From: Devosia sediminis
Lineage (GTDB): Bacteria > Pseudomonadota > Alphaproteobacteria > Rhizobiales > Devosiaceae
Length of the DNA stretch: 64,000 nt
Reading direction: 5' to 3'
Assembly: GCF_016411825.1 (NCBI RefSeq)
Contig: NZ_JAEKMH010000004.1
Location: 186,001 to 250,000 of the forward strand
In this document: one piece after another, positions 8,185-17,932 of the stretch
How positions within the stretch are numbered: the stretch's first letter is position 1
Layout of the letters: every line of letters begins with the position of its first letter
Notes under the pieces: generated by a model
Told to the model about the DNA's origin: nothing
The model's database searches: none
Seen by the model: only the letters and a program-made list of their open reading frames with translations
Made by a program: the position numbers and the translations under genes

Positions 8185-10437
8185 TTGGAATGGATTGCAT
8201 TGATCGTCGGGGGAATACTCGTCCTGGCGTTCCGAGGTGGCGGCAAGGGTCGGAGCACGGCCCGAGGGAAAAGTAAGGGAACCAAAGCCACGACCCCGAC
8301 CGACTTGAACCGTGCGCGCAGGGCAGGAAAAAAGGCGGCGGACGAGGCGAGATGGGTGAGGCCGGGGGAGGCGGTGAAGGTCGGCCCGTTCCATATAGAT
8401 TCCGGGATGTTCTACTTGGGAAAGGTCCTTCCCGGACAACGGGAAGGGACCTGCGGCAACTGCGTCGTGGACCCCGGGGCGACCCTCCCCTCGTCGGGCC
8501 TGGACACGTCTGGAACGTCGCTTCCGTATTGGCCCTCCTACCAGTCGTGTACCCCCACGGCGCGCCGCACCTATCTCGATTGGCTTGCCGGAGGTCGCGA
8601 AGACCCCGGAATAGGCATCGGTTACGTCTTCCTGTTCTTCTACGGTTTGGAGCGACGCCTGCTGATTGACGGCGCGCGTGAAGAGACAGCTACCATCGTC
8701 GCGGAAATCCGGAGGCTGCTCGATCTCCACGGCACCAACGCTTCCTTCAGGAACCATGCCAACCGACTTCTGGCGGCAGTGGGCCAGACGGGCGGGCTCC
8801 CGGTAGTGCGCCCGGTGCCGTCGATCGAGCTTCGCAGGGGGTATGAACTGCCGATGGACGTCAGGTCCTATCTCGGGCGTAAGGTCGGTGCAGGCAAGCC
8901 TCTCGAGGCAGAGGACGCCCTCATGTGGATCTTGGGGTTGCCGGACACCAACCTGACGACGCCCGCGAAGCGATGTTTCGACGAGCTCGTCAAGCTTTGG
9001 GGCATCCGTTTCGCAGCTAGGTATCCGGCGGGTTTGCCAATCACGGCACCGAAGACCCGCCTGAAGATGGAATACCGCTCCGCAAGCAACGGCTTCACCG
9101 TCCAGATCGAAGCCAGGGACGAGAGCGGCCCAATACCGGATATTGCCGCGGTGACGGCGCCCCTGTCGGGTTTGCGCGACCTTCTGGCCGCCTGTTCCGA
9201 CGAGTTGAGCGCATACAGCAGGCTTCTCGGCCGCAACCCCGAAGCGCGGGGAACCCTGGATGCGGAGATGCTGCTCCCTCGGGAGCTTGTCGGCACGACG
9301 GCCATGGCCGAGATGCGAAACCGGGTCGAACTACTGCTTGCCGGACGCAACGCCGCCCGAACCACGGTCGGCCTGCTCGCCGAAGCCTTGGCCCTGGATA
9401 TATCGGGACCGGAAAGGATCGCGTCGGCAATCTCCAACCGCATCGGTGCCTACCTCGATCGGCTGGATATCGGCTTCGAACCCGATCGTCGCTACGGCGC
9501 CGCGCCACTGATGACAGGCGGCCATGTCGTGCTGTTCAAGTCGTCGGGCGGGGGGCCGGTGGACGGTGAAGCCGCGGCGTTTTCCGCGGCCCGCGCGATG
9601 GTGGACGTGGCAGCCCTCGCGGCTAGCGCCGACTCCAGGATAGACGGCGGCGAGATAGAAGCGATCACGGGGGACATCCGGAACATGGCGGGCCTGGGCG
9701 GAGTGGAACGGGCCAGACTGATCGCATACGCGACCACTCTGCTCGCGGACACGTCGATGCACAAGTTCGCCCTCAACAAGCTCAAGACCCTCGATGCCTC
9801 GGCAAGGCTTTCGGTATTGAATTCCGCGACCGGAGCTATCCTTGCCGACGGACATGCCAGTCCCGCGGAGTTGAAGTTCCTGGAGCGCCTGCACAAGGCG
9901 ATGGGCCTCCCGACCGAAGGCGTCTACGCCATGCTGCACCGTGGCGCCGTCGTGATCGACGAACCGGTGCCCGTCGCCCCCGAGCGTCGGACCGCGGGCA
10001 TACCGATACCTCCCCCTCCGTCGCCCCCTTCGGAACCCGAACGGGCGCAGGTGACGATCGATACGTCGAGGCTAGAGCGCCTACGCTCGGAGACTTCGGC
10101 GGTTTCCGAGCTGCTTGCCGGCATCTTCGTCGAAGAGGAAGAGCGCACGGCGGCACCGCCTGGGCCACCCGTCGAAGTCGCCGATGGCACCCTGTTCGCC
10201 GGCCTCGACGTCGCGCATTCCGAATTGCTGCGGACGGTGCTTAGAGGGGAAGCCTCCGACCGCGTACGGTTTGACGCCGCTGCCAGGCATCTGCGCCTAT
10301 TGCCGGAGGGAGCGATCGAGCGGATAAACGACTGGGGTTACGATCGGTTCGAGGAGCCGATCCTGGAGGGCGACGACGAGTTGTCCATCGCGCCGCACAT
10401 CGTCGACCAGTTGAAGGAATCGGAATCAGCCGCATGA
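8185..10437 (+). CDS. sngA: Shango defence protein A: TerB-N/TerB/TerB-C domain protein
   Basis: A 750-residue protein with an N-terminal hydrophobic helix (WIALIVGGILVLAF), then a TerB-N-like domain at roughly 45-215 (WVRPGEAVKVGPFHIDSGMFY; LDWLAGGREDP), a helical middle, a TerB-like acidic domain near 465-590 (SADSRIDGGEIEAI; ILADGHASPAELKFLERLHK) and a C-terminal TerB-C-like region. Start is TTG 8185. Its stop overlaps the next gene by 4 bp (ATGA). The set TerB protein, P-loop ATPase and Lhr-type helicase in this order is the known Shango antiphage operon; the individual role of the TerB subunit is not established. Confidence 0.85.
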   Translation: MEWIALIVGGILVLAFRGGGKGRSTARGKSKGTKATTPTDLNRARRAGKKAADEARWVRPGEAVKVGPFHIDSGMFYLGKVLPGQREGTCGNCVVDPGATLPSSGLDTSGTSLPYWPSYQSCTPTARRTYLDWLAGGREDPGIGIGYVFLFFYGLERRLLIDGAREETATIVAEIRRLLDLHGTNASFRNHANRLLAAVGQTGGLPVVRPVPSIELRRGYELPMDVRSYLGRKVGAGKPLEAEDALMWILGLPDTNLTTPAKRCFDELVKLWGIRFAARYPAGLPITAPKTRLKMEYRSASNGFTVQIEARDESGPIPDIAAVTAPLSGLRDLLAACSDELSAYSRLLGRNPEARGTLDAEMLLPRELVGTTAMAEMRNRVELLLAGRNAARTTVGLLAEALALDISGPERIASAISNRIGAYLDRLDIGFEPDRRYGAAPLMTGGHVVLFKSSGGGPVDGEAAAFSAARAMVDVAALAASADSRIDGGEIEAITGDIRNMAGLGGVERARLIAYATTLLADTSMHKFALNKLKTLDASARLSVLNSATGAILADGHASPAELKFLERLHKAMGLPTEGVYAMLHRGAVVIDEPVPVAPERRTAGIPIPPPPSPPSEPERAQVTIDTSRLERLRSETSAVSELLAGIFVEEEERTAAPPGPPVEVADGTLFAGLDVAHSELLRTVLRGEASDRVRFDAAARHLRLLPEGAIERINDWGYDRFEEPILEGDDELSIAPHIVDQLKESESAA

Positions 10438-11753
10438 GTGCAGTCCTTTCCATAAAGCCGCGGGAGCGGGACGTCATTCTCCAGGCCCTGTCTGCCGGCG
10501 TAGTGCCGCGTGCAGGCTTGCGCCATGTCCAGGTCGGGCGCGCGGCGGAGATCACGGCCATGGTGCGCGACATCGAGCGCATCTCCGAGGGCGGCTCGGC
10601 CATGCGGTTCGTCATCGGCGAGTACGGTGCGGGCAAGACGTTCTTCCTCAACCTCGTTCGGTTGATCGCGCTCGAGCGCAAATTCGTCACGATACATGCG
10701 GATCTCGCGCCGGACCGTCGGGTACACGCTTCGGCGGGTCAGGCCAGGGGCCTCTACGCCGAGGCGGTCCGCAACATGGCCACGCGAAACAAGCCTGACG
10801 GCGGCGCGCTCGGCAGCATCGTCGAGCGCTTCGTCACCGACTGCATGGACGAGGCATCGCGGCGGGCCGTTTCCGTGGAGGCGGTGATCGACGAAAGGCT
10901 GGCCCGGTTGCAGGAGCATGTCGGCGGATACGACTACGCCACCGTGCTCAAGGCATACTGGCGGGGCAGCGAGGACGGGGACGAGCTATTGAAGGCCGCG
11001 GCTCTCCGGTGGCTGCGCGGCGAGTACTCGACCAAGACCGAAGCCCGACAGGCCCTCGGCGTGCGCAACATCATAGACGACGGCGATGTCTACGACGCGT
11101 TGAAGCTGTTGGCCGCCTTCGTGACGCTGGTAGGGTACTCCGGACTTCTCGTGGTGTTCGACGAGATGGTGAACATCTACAAGCTCCAGAGCAGTCAGGC
11201 CCGTAACCAGAACTACGAGCAGATCTTGCGTATGCTCAACGACGTCCTGCAAGGGAACTTCGGGGGTATCGGCTTCGTCTTCGGCGGCACGCCGGAGTTC
11301 CTCATGGACACGCGTCGGGGCCTATACAGCTATGCAGCGCTCCAGTCGCGGCTGGCGGAGAACGCCTTCGCGAAGAACGGTCTGGTCGATTTGTCGGGCC
11401 CGGTCTTGCGCCTGCAAAGCCTCACTCCCGAAGACCTGCTTATCCTGCTTTCCAATATTCGCTCGGTCTTCGCATCCGGCGACCCCGAGCGGCATCTCGT
11501 TCCCGACGAAGCGCTGCCGTCCTTCATGGCCCACTGCAACAGGCATGTCGGCGAAGCCTATTTCCGTACGCCGCGCAACACGATCAAGGCCTTCGTTCAG
11601 TTCCTGGCTGTCCTCGAGCAGAACCCCGGCACCGGCTGGACGGACCTCATCGACGCCGTCGAAATAGCGGCCGACGCCGAGATGGGCAGCGAGGGGTCGG
11701 ACCAAGATGGTCAGGGGTCGGGAGATGACGAGCTCGCCTCCATCCGGCTCTGA
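10434..11753 (+). CDS. sngB: Shango defence protein B: P-loop ATPase of the BrxD/DUF2791 type
   Basis: A 439-residue ATPase. The Walker A motif GEYGAGKT lies at residues 62-69 and the Walker B-like strand LLVVFDEM near 235-245; the N-terminal pattern RHVQVGR...ISEGGSAMRFVIGEYGAGKT is that of DUF2791 ATPases, the family that also contains BREX BrxD. ATGA overlap with sngA and a 29-bp overlap with sngC show tight coupling. In Shango, and in BREX modules that pair BrxD with the Lhr-like BrxHI, this ATPase works with the helicase; I infer the same partnership. Confidence 0.85.
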   Translation: MSAVLSIKPRERDVILQALSAGVVPRAGLRHVQVGRAAEITAMVRDIERISEGGSAMRFVIGEYGAGKTFFLNLVRLIALERKFVTIHADLAPDRRVHASAGQARGLYAEAVRNMATRNKPDGGALGSIVERFVTDCMDEASRRAVSVEAVIDERLARLQEHVGGYDYATVLKAYWRGSEDGDELLKAAALRWLRGEYSTKTEARQALGVRNIIDDGDVYDALKLLAAFVTLVGYSGLLVVFDEMVNIYKLQSSQARNQNYEQILRMLNDVLQGNFGGIGFVFGGTPEFLMDTRRGLYSYAALQSRLAENAFAKNGLVDLSGPVLRLQSLTPEDLLILLSNIRSVFASGDPERHLVPDEALPSFMAHCNRHVGEAYFRTPRNTIKAFVQFLAVLEQNPGTGWTDLIDAVEIAADAEMGSEGSDQDGQGSGDDELASIRL

Positions 11754-13956
11754 CCGGCAATCGGCCTTCGACAGGCTCGACCCTGAGATCCGCCGGTGGA
11801 TCTGGGAGCAGAAGTGGGAGGAATTGCGGGATGTACAGGACCGCGCGATATCGGCTGTCCTGGATGGCTCGTCCGACGTGCTGATCGCCGCCGCCACGGC
11901 GGCCGGCAAGACGGAGGCGGCGTTCCTCCCGATCCTGACGGCGACGGCGGGTCGAAAGGAGCGCGGATTCTCGGTACTCTACGTCAGCCCCCTCAAGGCG
12001 TTGATCAACGACCAGTTCCGGCGCCTCGACCAGCTATGCGAGAGGCTGGGTGTCGACACGGTGCGGTGGCACGGCGACGCGCCGCAGTCGGCGAAGGACC
12101 GTGCTCGCCGCAACCCCCGCGGCGTCATGCTCATCACCCCGGAGTCAATAGAAGCCATGCTCGTGAGGCGGCCGGGAGAAGCCAAGGCGATGCTCGGAAG
12201 CATGGACTTCGTCGTAATCGACGAACTCCATGCCTTCATGCGTGGACCGCGGGGCCTTCACCTCGCCAGTCTGCTCCGCAGATTGGACGCGCTCGGCGGC
12301 AAACGGGCGAGACGGGTGGGCCTCTCGGCGACCATCGGGGACCTGCACAAGGCCGCCGCCTGGCTGAGCCCGCATGCGCCGTCTTCCGTGGCCATCGTGC
12401 AATCCGGCTCCGACGCGCCGGAGCTTCGCCTGCAGATCAGGGCCTATGTCGATCCCGTGGATACCGAGGACCCCGATGCCCTGGAAGTCGACGGCAAGTC
12501 TATCGCCCTGGACCACATAGCCGACCACATCTTCGAAAACCTGCGCGGATCGAATAATCTCGTGTTCGGAGGCTCCCGCCGACGCGTCGAGGCGGTCGCG
12601 GACCGTCTCCGCGCGCGCTCCGAGCGCGCGGACGTGCCGAACGAATTCTTCCCTCACCACGGTAGCCTATCAAAAGAACTGCGCGAGGAGCTCGAAGCGC
12701 GGCTCAAGAGTTCCGAGCTTCCCACCACCGGCATAGCCACGACGACCCTGGAGTTGGGTATAGACATAGGGTCGGTGAAGTCTGTGGCGCAGATCGGCGC
12801 TCCGCGCTCGATCGCCTCGTTGCGGCAGCGGCTGGGCCGCAGCGGCCGCCGGCAGGGCGTGCCGGCGGTTCTCCGGATATACGTTCGCGAGCGCACCGTT
12901 CGACTGGATGGCGATCCTCTCGACAGTCTCCGCCTCGAGGTCGTGCGAGCGGCGGCCGCGATCCGTCTACTGTTGGAGAAGTTCGTCGAGCCACAGAGTC
13001 CCGAAGGTGCGGTGGCGACCGTGGTCCTGCATCAGACCCTTTCGGTCATAACGCAGGTCGGCGGCGACCGGGCGGACAGGTTGTATGAGGCCGTCTGCGG
13101 CGCCGGTCCCCTTTCCACATTTCCCAAGCAGGACTACGTCACCTTGCTCAGAGCAATGGCCTCGCCGGAAGCGGGTTTGGTCGAGCAGGCTCCGGACGGC
13201 ACCGTCATGCTCGGCAGGAACGGGGAACGGTTGACTTCGGGTCGGGACTTCTACGCGATCTTCTCGACGGACCAGGAATGGCGGTTGGTGACCGCCGGCA
13301 GGACGCTCGGCACGATGCCGATCTCCAACCCGGTCGGCGTCGGCGGCATCGTCTCGTTCGCAGGCCAGCGTTGGAAAATCGTAGCGGTCGACGACGCCGC
13401 CAAGGTCATCGAGGTCGCGAGACACGCGTCAGGCAAGATACCCAAGTTCGACGGCGTCGCGAACGAACCGGTCCACGATCTGCTGTCGGAAAGGATGCGC
13501 GACATCCTCGCCTCCGATGACATGCCCGCGTACCTTGACGCCAACGCCGCCGCATATCTGCTGGAAGGCCGGCAAGCCTTTCGCGATATGGAACTGGATA
13601 GGACCCGCGTGCTGCGCGCGGGCCGCGACACGCATGTCCTCACATGGACCGGTACCGAGATGAATTCGGTATTGGCTCTCGCCCTCGCTTCGGCAGGCCT
13701 GGAGTGCTCGGTCCTCGACATAGGCGTCACCGTCGTCGACGCCAGTCCTGTCGAAGTCGCGGGAATGCTCGGGCAGATCGCCGCAGCACCGCCGTCACTG
13801 GAAGACCTGTCAGAATTCGTCATGAACCTGCGGACAGAGAAGTATGACGACTATGTGCCCGAAGGTCTGTTGCGTCGAACTTGGGTAGCGGCCCGTCGCG
13901 ACGAGTCTTTACGGCTGAGAGACCTTGCGTCCCTCCTATGCCGAGACCAAGGATAG
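11725..13956 (+). CDS. sngC: Shango defence protein C: Lhr-like superfamily 2 helicase
   Basis: A 743-residue DExH helicase. Motif I (AATAAGKTEAAFLP, about residues 53-66), motif Ia (YVSPLKALINDQFRR), motif II DELH (about 166), motif III SATIGD, and motif VI QRLGRSGRR (about 367-375) are all intact, and the order and spacing match Lhr/BrxHI-type helicases. The C-terminal half is the winged-helix/Lhr-core-like region. ATG 11725 is preferred because AGGGG precedes it; an in-frame ATG at 11707 has no ribosome site. It is the last gene of the three-gene operon. Confidence 0.85.
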   Translation: MTSSPPSGSDRQSAFDRLDPEIRRWIWEQKWEELRDVQDRAISAVLDGSSDVLIAAATAAGKTEAAFLPILTATAGRKERGFSVLYVSPLKALINDQFRRLDQLCERLGVDTVRWHGDAPQSAKDRARRNPRGVMLITPESIEAMLVRRPGEAKAMLGSMDFVVIDELHAFMRGPRGLHLASLLRRLDALGGKRARRVGLSATIGDLHKAAAWLSPHAPSSVAIVQSGSDAPELRLQIRAYVDPVDTEDPDALEVDGKSIALDHIADHIFENLRGSNNLVFGGSRRRVEAVADRLRARSERADVPNEFFPHHGSLSKELREELEARLKSSELPTTGIATTTLELGIDIGSVKSVAQIGAPRSIASLRQRLGRSGRRQGVPAVLRIYVRERTVRLDGDPLDSLRLEVVRAAAAIRLLLEKFVEPQSPEGAVATVVLHQTLSVITQVGGDRADRLYEAVCGAGPLSTFPKQDYVTLLRAMASPEAGLVEQAPDGTVMLGRNGERLTSGRDFYAIFSTDQEWRLVTAGRTLGTMPISNPVGVGGIVSFAGQRWKIVAVDDAAKVIEVARHASGKIPKFDGVANEPVHDLLSERMRDILASDDMPAYLDANAAAYLLEGRQAFRDMELDRTRVLRAGRDTHVLTWTGTEMNSVLALALASAGLECSVLDIGVTVVDASPVEVAGMLGQIAAAPPSLEDLSEFVMNLRTEKYDDYVPEGLLRRTWVAARRDESLRLRDLASLLCRDQG

Positions 13957-14447
13957 CCGGCGTTGCCTTCGAGCGTAGATCCTGGATCGCTTCGCAGACC
14001 TTCCTCTGCCGGCAACGGACGTGTTCCTTGCCTTTGAACGAGCCGGGCAAAGACACCTTCTATGACGATGGCCCTGAAGGCTACACGGACTATGATAAGC
14101 TGGCGCCCGGACCCTGAAGCTCTTGCGCACGTCCGTGTCTCACGGCACGCCGATGGCCAGAATGAAGCTCCTTGTTTCGTGCCGATAGCCGATCATCGGG
14201 TCTTCTTCCTAGCCGATCTTGCCATCCTCGTGCCCTGCTAGACCAAGAAGAGTGTCGGACGACCGTACGAAAGCAGTCGAGCGCGTTTCTAGCATGGAGT
14301 ACGGGAGCACCTTGATTGCACTCCATCCCGGCTGAGAATCTCGTCCCTTGAACAATGTCGCAACCCTAAGTTCAAGCAAGTCTGCACGCTCGCATGCCGA
14401 CATCGAATCTGTTTCGATGGGGTTTCCCGGGTGAAAGGATCAGGACG
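13957..14447. other. Intergenic stretch without recognisable gene
   Basis: About 490 bp between sngC and the next convincing start. Several short frames exist on both strands but none has a ribosome site, conserved-looking composition or overlap logic. I see no repeat or clear terminator with a T-tract here. Confidence 0.5.
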
Positions 14448-14693
14448 ATGGCCAAGCCGCCCTTCTACGGCGACCTCCCGAGGGGTCAAATAGGAAATCC
14501 ACTGGCGGGTTTCGGGACCACGAATCTGCGTGACGCCATGTTAGCCAAGGCGATGCAGGACCTCGAAGCGCGTTCCTTCGGAACTGCCAACCTGCGTGAC
14601 GCGATGCGTGCGACAGGACCCGCGCAGCAGACGACACGGCAGGGCGGCACTCCCTCCTGCGCGCAGAAACCCGCCGATTCTGACAAGAAGTGA
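14448..14693 (+). CDS. Small protein with duplicated FGTxNLRDAM motif
   Basis: An 81-residue hydrophilic protein, family unknown. It contains two copies of a ten-residue motif: FGTTNLRDAM followed by FGTANLRDAM, 26 residues apart, flanked by a Pro/Gly-rich N-terminus and a Ser/Lys tail with one cysteine. AAGGATCAGGACG precedes ATG 14448. Its TGA overlaps the GTG of the following membrane-protein gene (GTGA), so the two form a pair. The repeat suggests a short linear binding motif. The pair follows the Shango operon on the same strand after a 490-bp gap and may be an independent accessory unit. Confidence 0.6.
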   Translation: MAKPPFYGDLPRGQIGNPLAGFGTTNLRDAMLAKAMQDLEARSFGTANLRDAMRATGPAQQTTRQGGTPSCAQKPADSDKK

Positions 14694-15220
14694 ACGCGGA
14701 ATACATCGCGGCGTTCTCTGGCATTGCCGCCGCGGCCTTCGCGGGTGTCGGGCTTATATTCGCGGGGCTGCAGACGCGACAGGCAAGCCGAAGCAGGGAT
14801 TTCGATACGCTATCGGGGATCCTCGAACACATGCGCGTTCTCGAACGAAACCTTGCTGACGCGGTGGTGTCGGGCGACGAGAAGAAAACCAATTCAGCCA
14901 CAGTCGAACTGCTCAATTGGATTGAGCTGCTGGCCGCCGGTACCAGGATGCGTCTCTTGGGGCAGGCCAGCCGCGAGTTCTCCCGTGACCTAATCGTCGA
15001 CGTGATGGCGATGCTGGAGGTTTACGGTCTCGCCAGCCATCTGGATGGGCGCCTTACGGGGGAAGCCTACAAACACTCCCTCGCATTCCTGAAAACGAAC
15101 CGCTCGGCGATTGAAGCGCGGCGGTCAGTCATGCGCAGGCAGGATGCTGACCTGCCGGAGCGCCTAACAGAAAATGTGTCTTCGAGCGAAGGAGGTAATC
15201 GCCAAGTTCGGACCAATTGA
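14690..15220 (+). CDS. Single-pass membrane protein with cytosolic helical domain
   Basis: A 176-residue protein with an N-terminal transmembrane segment (AFSGIAAAAFAGVGLIFAGL, about residues 8-27), then a positively charged turn (QTRQASRSRD) and a long alpha-helical cytosolic domain. The architecture resembles the many small single-TM proteins found in defence and phage-related loci, and that of the protein at 39078-39560 in this window, but no family is recognised. GTG start coupled to the preceding small gene by a 4-bp overlap. Confidence 0.6.
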   Translation: MNAEYIAAFSGIAAAAFAGVGLIFAGLQTRQASRSRDFDTLSGILEHMRVLERNLADAVVSGDEKKTNSATVELLNWIELLAAGTRMRLLGQASREFSRDLIVDVMAMLEVYGLASHLDGRLTGEAYKHSLAFLKTNRSAIEARRSVMRRQDADLPERLTENVSSSEGGNRQVRTN

Positions 15221-15433
15221 GTGATCTGAGGGCTGGAAAGGGCCTGTCAATCATGGGGTGGGTTGCGGACAGGCAGCTTCTGACACGCACATATCGAGAA
15301 GCAGACGTTAGCTGGCCCAGCACATCGGCGCCCAGATAGCGTCAGTTCCAGGCGATTAGTGGCTTGAAAGTGCTCAGTGGCTACTATTTCTGCCAAAGGG
15401 TGAAATGCAAGAATTGTGACTTGCTACTGTCTC

Positions 15434-15943
15434 TTACCAGTCCCGCAGCGCGACAACGGCTTCGATTTCCACGCTGATATTGTCGGGCAGCGAGCCCAAA
15501 CCGACCGAGCTGCGCGCATGCTGGCCGATGTCGCCGAACACCGATACGAAAAGGTCGGAGCACCCATTAATTACCTTGGGATGCTCGGCAAACTCGGGAA
15601 CGGCGTTGACCATCCCGAGGACCTTGACCACCCGCCTTACTCGCGAAAGATCACCAAGAGCTTCTCGCATGACTGCTAGCAAGTTAAGGCCCGTTAGCCG
15701 AGCGTGAGCGTAGGCCTGATCGACACTGACATCTTGACCTACCCTGCCGGTGTGGAGAAAGCCGTTAGCCTCACGCGGCCCTTGGCCGGAGAGATACAGA
15801 ATGCCTCCCTCGATCACATGCGACACGAAATTGGCGATCGGCGGCGGCGATGGCGGCAGCACAAGGCCCAGACGAGCCAGCCGATCTTCTGGAGTTGCAG
15901 TATTGTCGAAGGCCAGCGGGGCGGCGGCGGTTGCATCAGTCAT
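15434..15943 (-). CDS. RidA/YjgF-family protein, probable enamine/imine deaminase
   Basis: A 169-residue RidA-type protein. RidA enzymes hydrolyse reactive 2-aminoacrylate and related enamines released by PLP enzymes. Supporting stretches are YLSGQGP after a strand, VDQAYAHARLTGLNLLAVMREALGDLSRVRRVVKVLGMVN and the end motif LPDNISVEIEAVVAL, which fit the family's long form. It is the last gene of the operon that also encodes a PLP-dependent D-cysteine desulfhydrase/ACC deaminase-like enzyme, whose chemistry can release such intermediates. The start is uncertain: ATG 15943 (MTDATAA) is chosen; ATG 15961 is in frame. Confidence 0.75.
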   Translation of the reverse strand: MTDATAAAPLAFDNTATPEDRLARLGLVLPPSPPPIANFVSHVIEGGILYLSGQGPREANGFLHTGRVGQDVSVDQAYAHARLTGLNLLAVMREALGDLSRVRRVVKVLGMVNAVPEFAEHPKVINGCSDLFVSVFGDIGQHARSSVGLGSLPDNISVEIEAVVALRDW

Positions 15944-15980
15944 GGATATCCCAATCGTCATTTCTTTGGCGCAGCCTGCG

Positions 15981-16946
15981 TTAGGCGGCGTGATGGCACG
16001 CTCCCTGCGTGCCTCCGGCAAGGGGCCGCAACGCCGGCAACTGCTGGCGGCAGACGTCGGTGGCGAGGGGGCAGCGCGGATGGAAAGCACATCCGGTTGG
16101 TGGATTGAGCGGACTAGGGATTTCGCCCCGCGGCACGCGCTTTTTGCTTAGGCGCCGCGCCGGGTTGGGCTTCGGCAGCGCATCCATCAAAGTACGGGTA
16201 TAGGGATGCCCCGGATTGGCAAACAAGTCACTCGTTCTGCCGATCTCCACGATCCTCCCGAGATACATGACGGCCACCCGGTCACTGATATGGCGGATTA
16301 CGCCAAGGTCATGCGACACGAACAGATAGGACAGGCCCAGCTCTTTCTGAATGTCGACCATAAGGTTGACCACCTGCGCCTGGATCGAAACGTCGAGGGC
16401 GGAAACCGGCTCGTCGGCAACGATCAGCGCCGGATTGAGCGCCAGCGCCCGGGCGATGGCGATTCGCTGACGCTGACCTCCCGAGAAAGCGGCGGGGGTA
16501 TTGCGCATCTGGTCTGCACGCAGGCCTACCCGCTCCATCAGCTCGACGACACGTGCGCGGCGCTCGCTCTTCGAGCGCATACCGTGCACAAGCAGCGGTT
16601 CGGCAATGATGTCCTCGGCGGCTTGCCGCGGATCCAGAGAACCGAACGGGTCCTGGAACACCATTTGCACGCGCTTGCGCAGCATCTTCATGCGCGAGAA
16701 TGAGACCTTGTTGATATCCTCGCCCTCGAGCACCACCGCACCGCGCGTCGGCTCGACCAGCCGAACGACCATCTTGCTGACGGTGGACTTGCCACATCCT
16801 GATTCCCCGATCAGGCCCAGCGTCTCCCCCGCACCGATCTTGAAGGAAACATCGGTCACCGCATGGACAGTGCCGATGCTGTTTCCAGCGCTGTTGGTGA
16901 CGGCGAAGTGGCGGGTCAGGCCCTCAACTTCGAGCAAAGCGCTCAT
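15981..16946 (-). CDS. Oligopeptide-type ABC transporter ATPase (DppF/OppF-like)
   Basis: A 321-residue ATP-binding subunit that powers solute import with its partner ATPase. Walker A is GESGCGKST, the signature is FSGGQRQRI, Walker B is LIVADEPVSALD, and the C-terminal cysteine-containing extension (CAFHPRCPLATDVC) is typical of DppF/OppF, where it binds an iron-sulfur cluster in some members. The start at ATG 16946 is fixed by a 4-bp ATGA overlap with the upstream ATPase gene and gives the usual family length. Confidence 0.9.
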   Translation of the reverse strand: MSALLEVEGLTRHFAVTNSAGNSIGTVHAVTDVSFKIGAGETLGLIGESGCGKSTVSKMVVRLVEPTRGAVVLEGEDINKVSFSRMKMLRKRVQMVFQDPFGSLDPRQAAEDIIAEPLLVHGMRSKSERRARVVELMERVGLRADQMRNTPAAFSGGQRQRIAIARALALNPALIVADEPVSALDVSIQAQVVNLMVDIQKELGLSYLFVSHDLGVIRHISDRVAVMYLGRIVEIGRTSDLFANPGHPYTRTLMDALPKPNPARRLSKKRVPRGEIPSPLNPPTGCAFHPRCPLATDVCRQQLPALRPLAGGTQGACHHAA

Positions 16947-17932
16947 ATCTCGGCCTCCACCGGATGCCAGCACGCCACTTGATGACCTGGCTGAATATCG
17001 ACAAGTGACGGGCGGCTGTCTTGGCATTGCTGGGTTGCCCGGCTGCAGCGCGGCGCAAAAGCACAGCCCTTGGGCAGGTTCCACAGGGCCGGTACCGAAC
17101 CGGGGATTTCCACCAGCCTGCCTCGCCCTTCACCTGGCATCGCTTCGTCACGCGGAATCGCGTGCAGCAGACCCACCGTGTAAGGATGGCGCGGCGTGGC
17201 GAACAATTGCTCGGTGCTGGTCTGCTCGACGATACGGCCGGCATACATCACGGCAACGCGGTTTGCCGTCTCGGCAACAACCGCCAGATCGTGGGTGATC
17301 AGGATCGTCGCCTTGCCCAGTTCGGCCTGCAGGTCGCGCAGGGTATCGAGAATTTGCGACTGTGTGGTCACGTCGAGCGCGGTTGTCGGCTCGTCGGCGA
17401 TCAGCAGGTCCGGATCGCAAGCCAGTGCGATGGCGATCATCACACGCTGCCGCATGCCACCTGACATCTGGTGGGGGTAGTTGTCATACCGGCTTTTAGG
17501 ATCAGGAATACGCACCAACGCGAAGATTCCCTCGACGCGCGCCCGGGCCTCATGCGCCTTGAGCCCCTTGTGCAGTTCGAGCACTTCAGCCACCTGCGGC
17601 CCCACCCGCATAGTCGGGTTCAGTGACGTCATCGGCTCCTGGAAGATCAGCCCGATACGATTGCCTCGCAACTTGCGCATGGTGGTTTCGTCGGCGCGGG
17701 CTAGGTCGATGCCATCAAAATAGATCGCTCCACTAGTCACCGCCGCGACCGGGTCAGGCAGCAACCCCATGATCGAGAGTGCCGTCATGCTCTTGCCCGA
17801 GCCAGACTCACCCACCAGCGCCAGGATTTCTCCCTGCGCCACGGTGAGGCTGATGTCTGACAGCACATCGAAAGAACGATCTTGGGTCGTAAGGTTGACG
17901 GTCAATCCCTCGACCGCAAGGACATTGCTCAT
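16943..17932 (-). CDS. Oligopeptide-type ABC transporter ATPase (DppD/OppD-like)
   Basis: A 329-residue ATP-binding subunit, partner of the next gene. Walker [12 protein letters not shown], signature [12 protein letters not shown], Walker [13 protein letters not shown] and the C-terminal C-x-F-x-x-R-C segment ([15 protein letters not shown]) are all present and place it in the DppD/OppD group. Its ATG overlaps the amidohydrolase stop by 4 bp and its own stop overlaps the following ATPase start, so three genes are translationally coupled. Confidence 0.9.
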   Translation of the reverse strand: MSNVLAVEGLTVNLTTQDRSFDVLSDISLTVAQGEILALVGESGSGKSMTALSIMGLLPDPVAAVTSGAIYFDGIDLARADETTMRKLRGNRIGLIFQEPMTSLNPTMRVGPQVAEVLELHKGLKAHEARARVEGIFALVRIPDPKSRYDNYPHQMSGGMRQRVMIAIALACDPDLLIADEPTTALDVTTQSQILDTLRDLQAELGKATILITHDLAVVAETANRVAVMYAGRIVEQTSTEQLFATPRHPYTVGLLHAIPRDEAMPGEGRGRLVEIPGSVPALWNLPKGCAFAPRCSRATQQCQDSRPSLVDIQPGHQVACWHPVEAEI

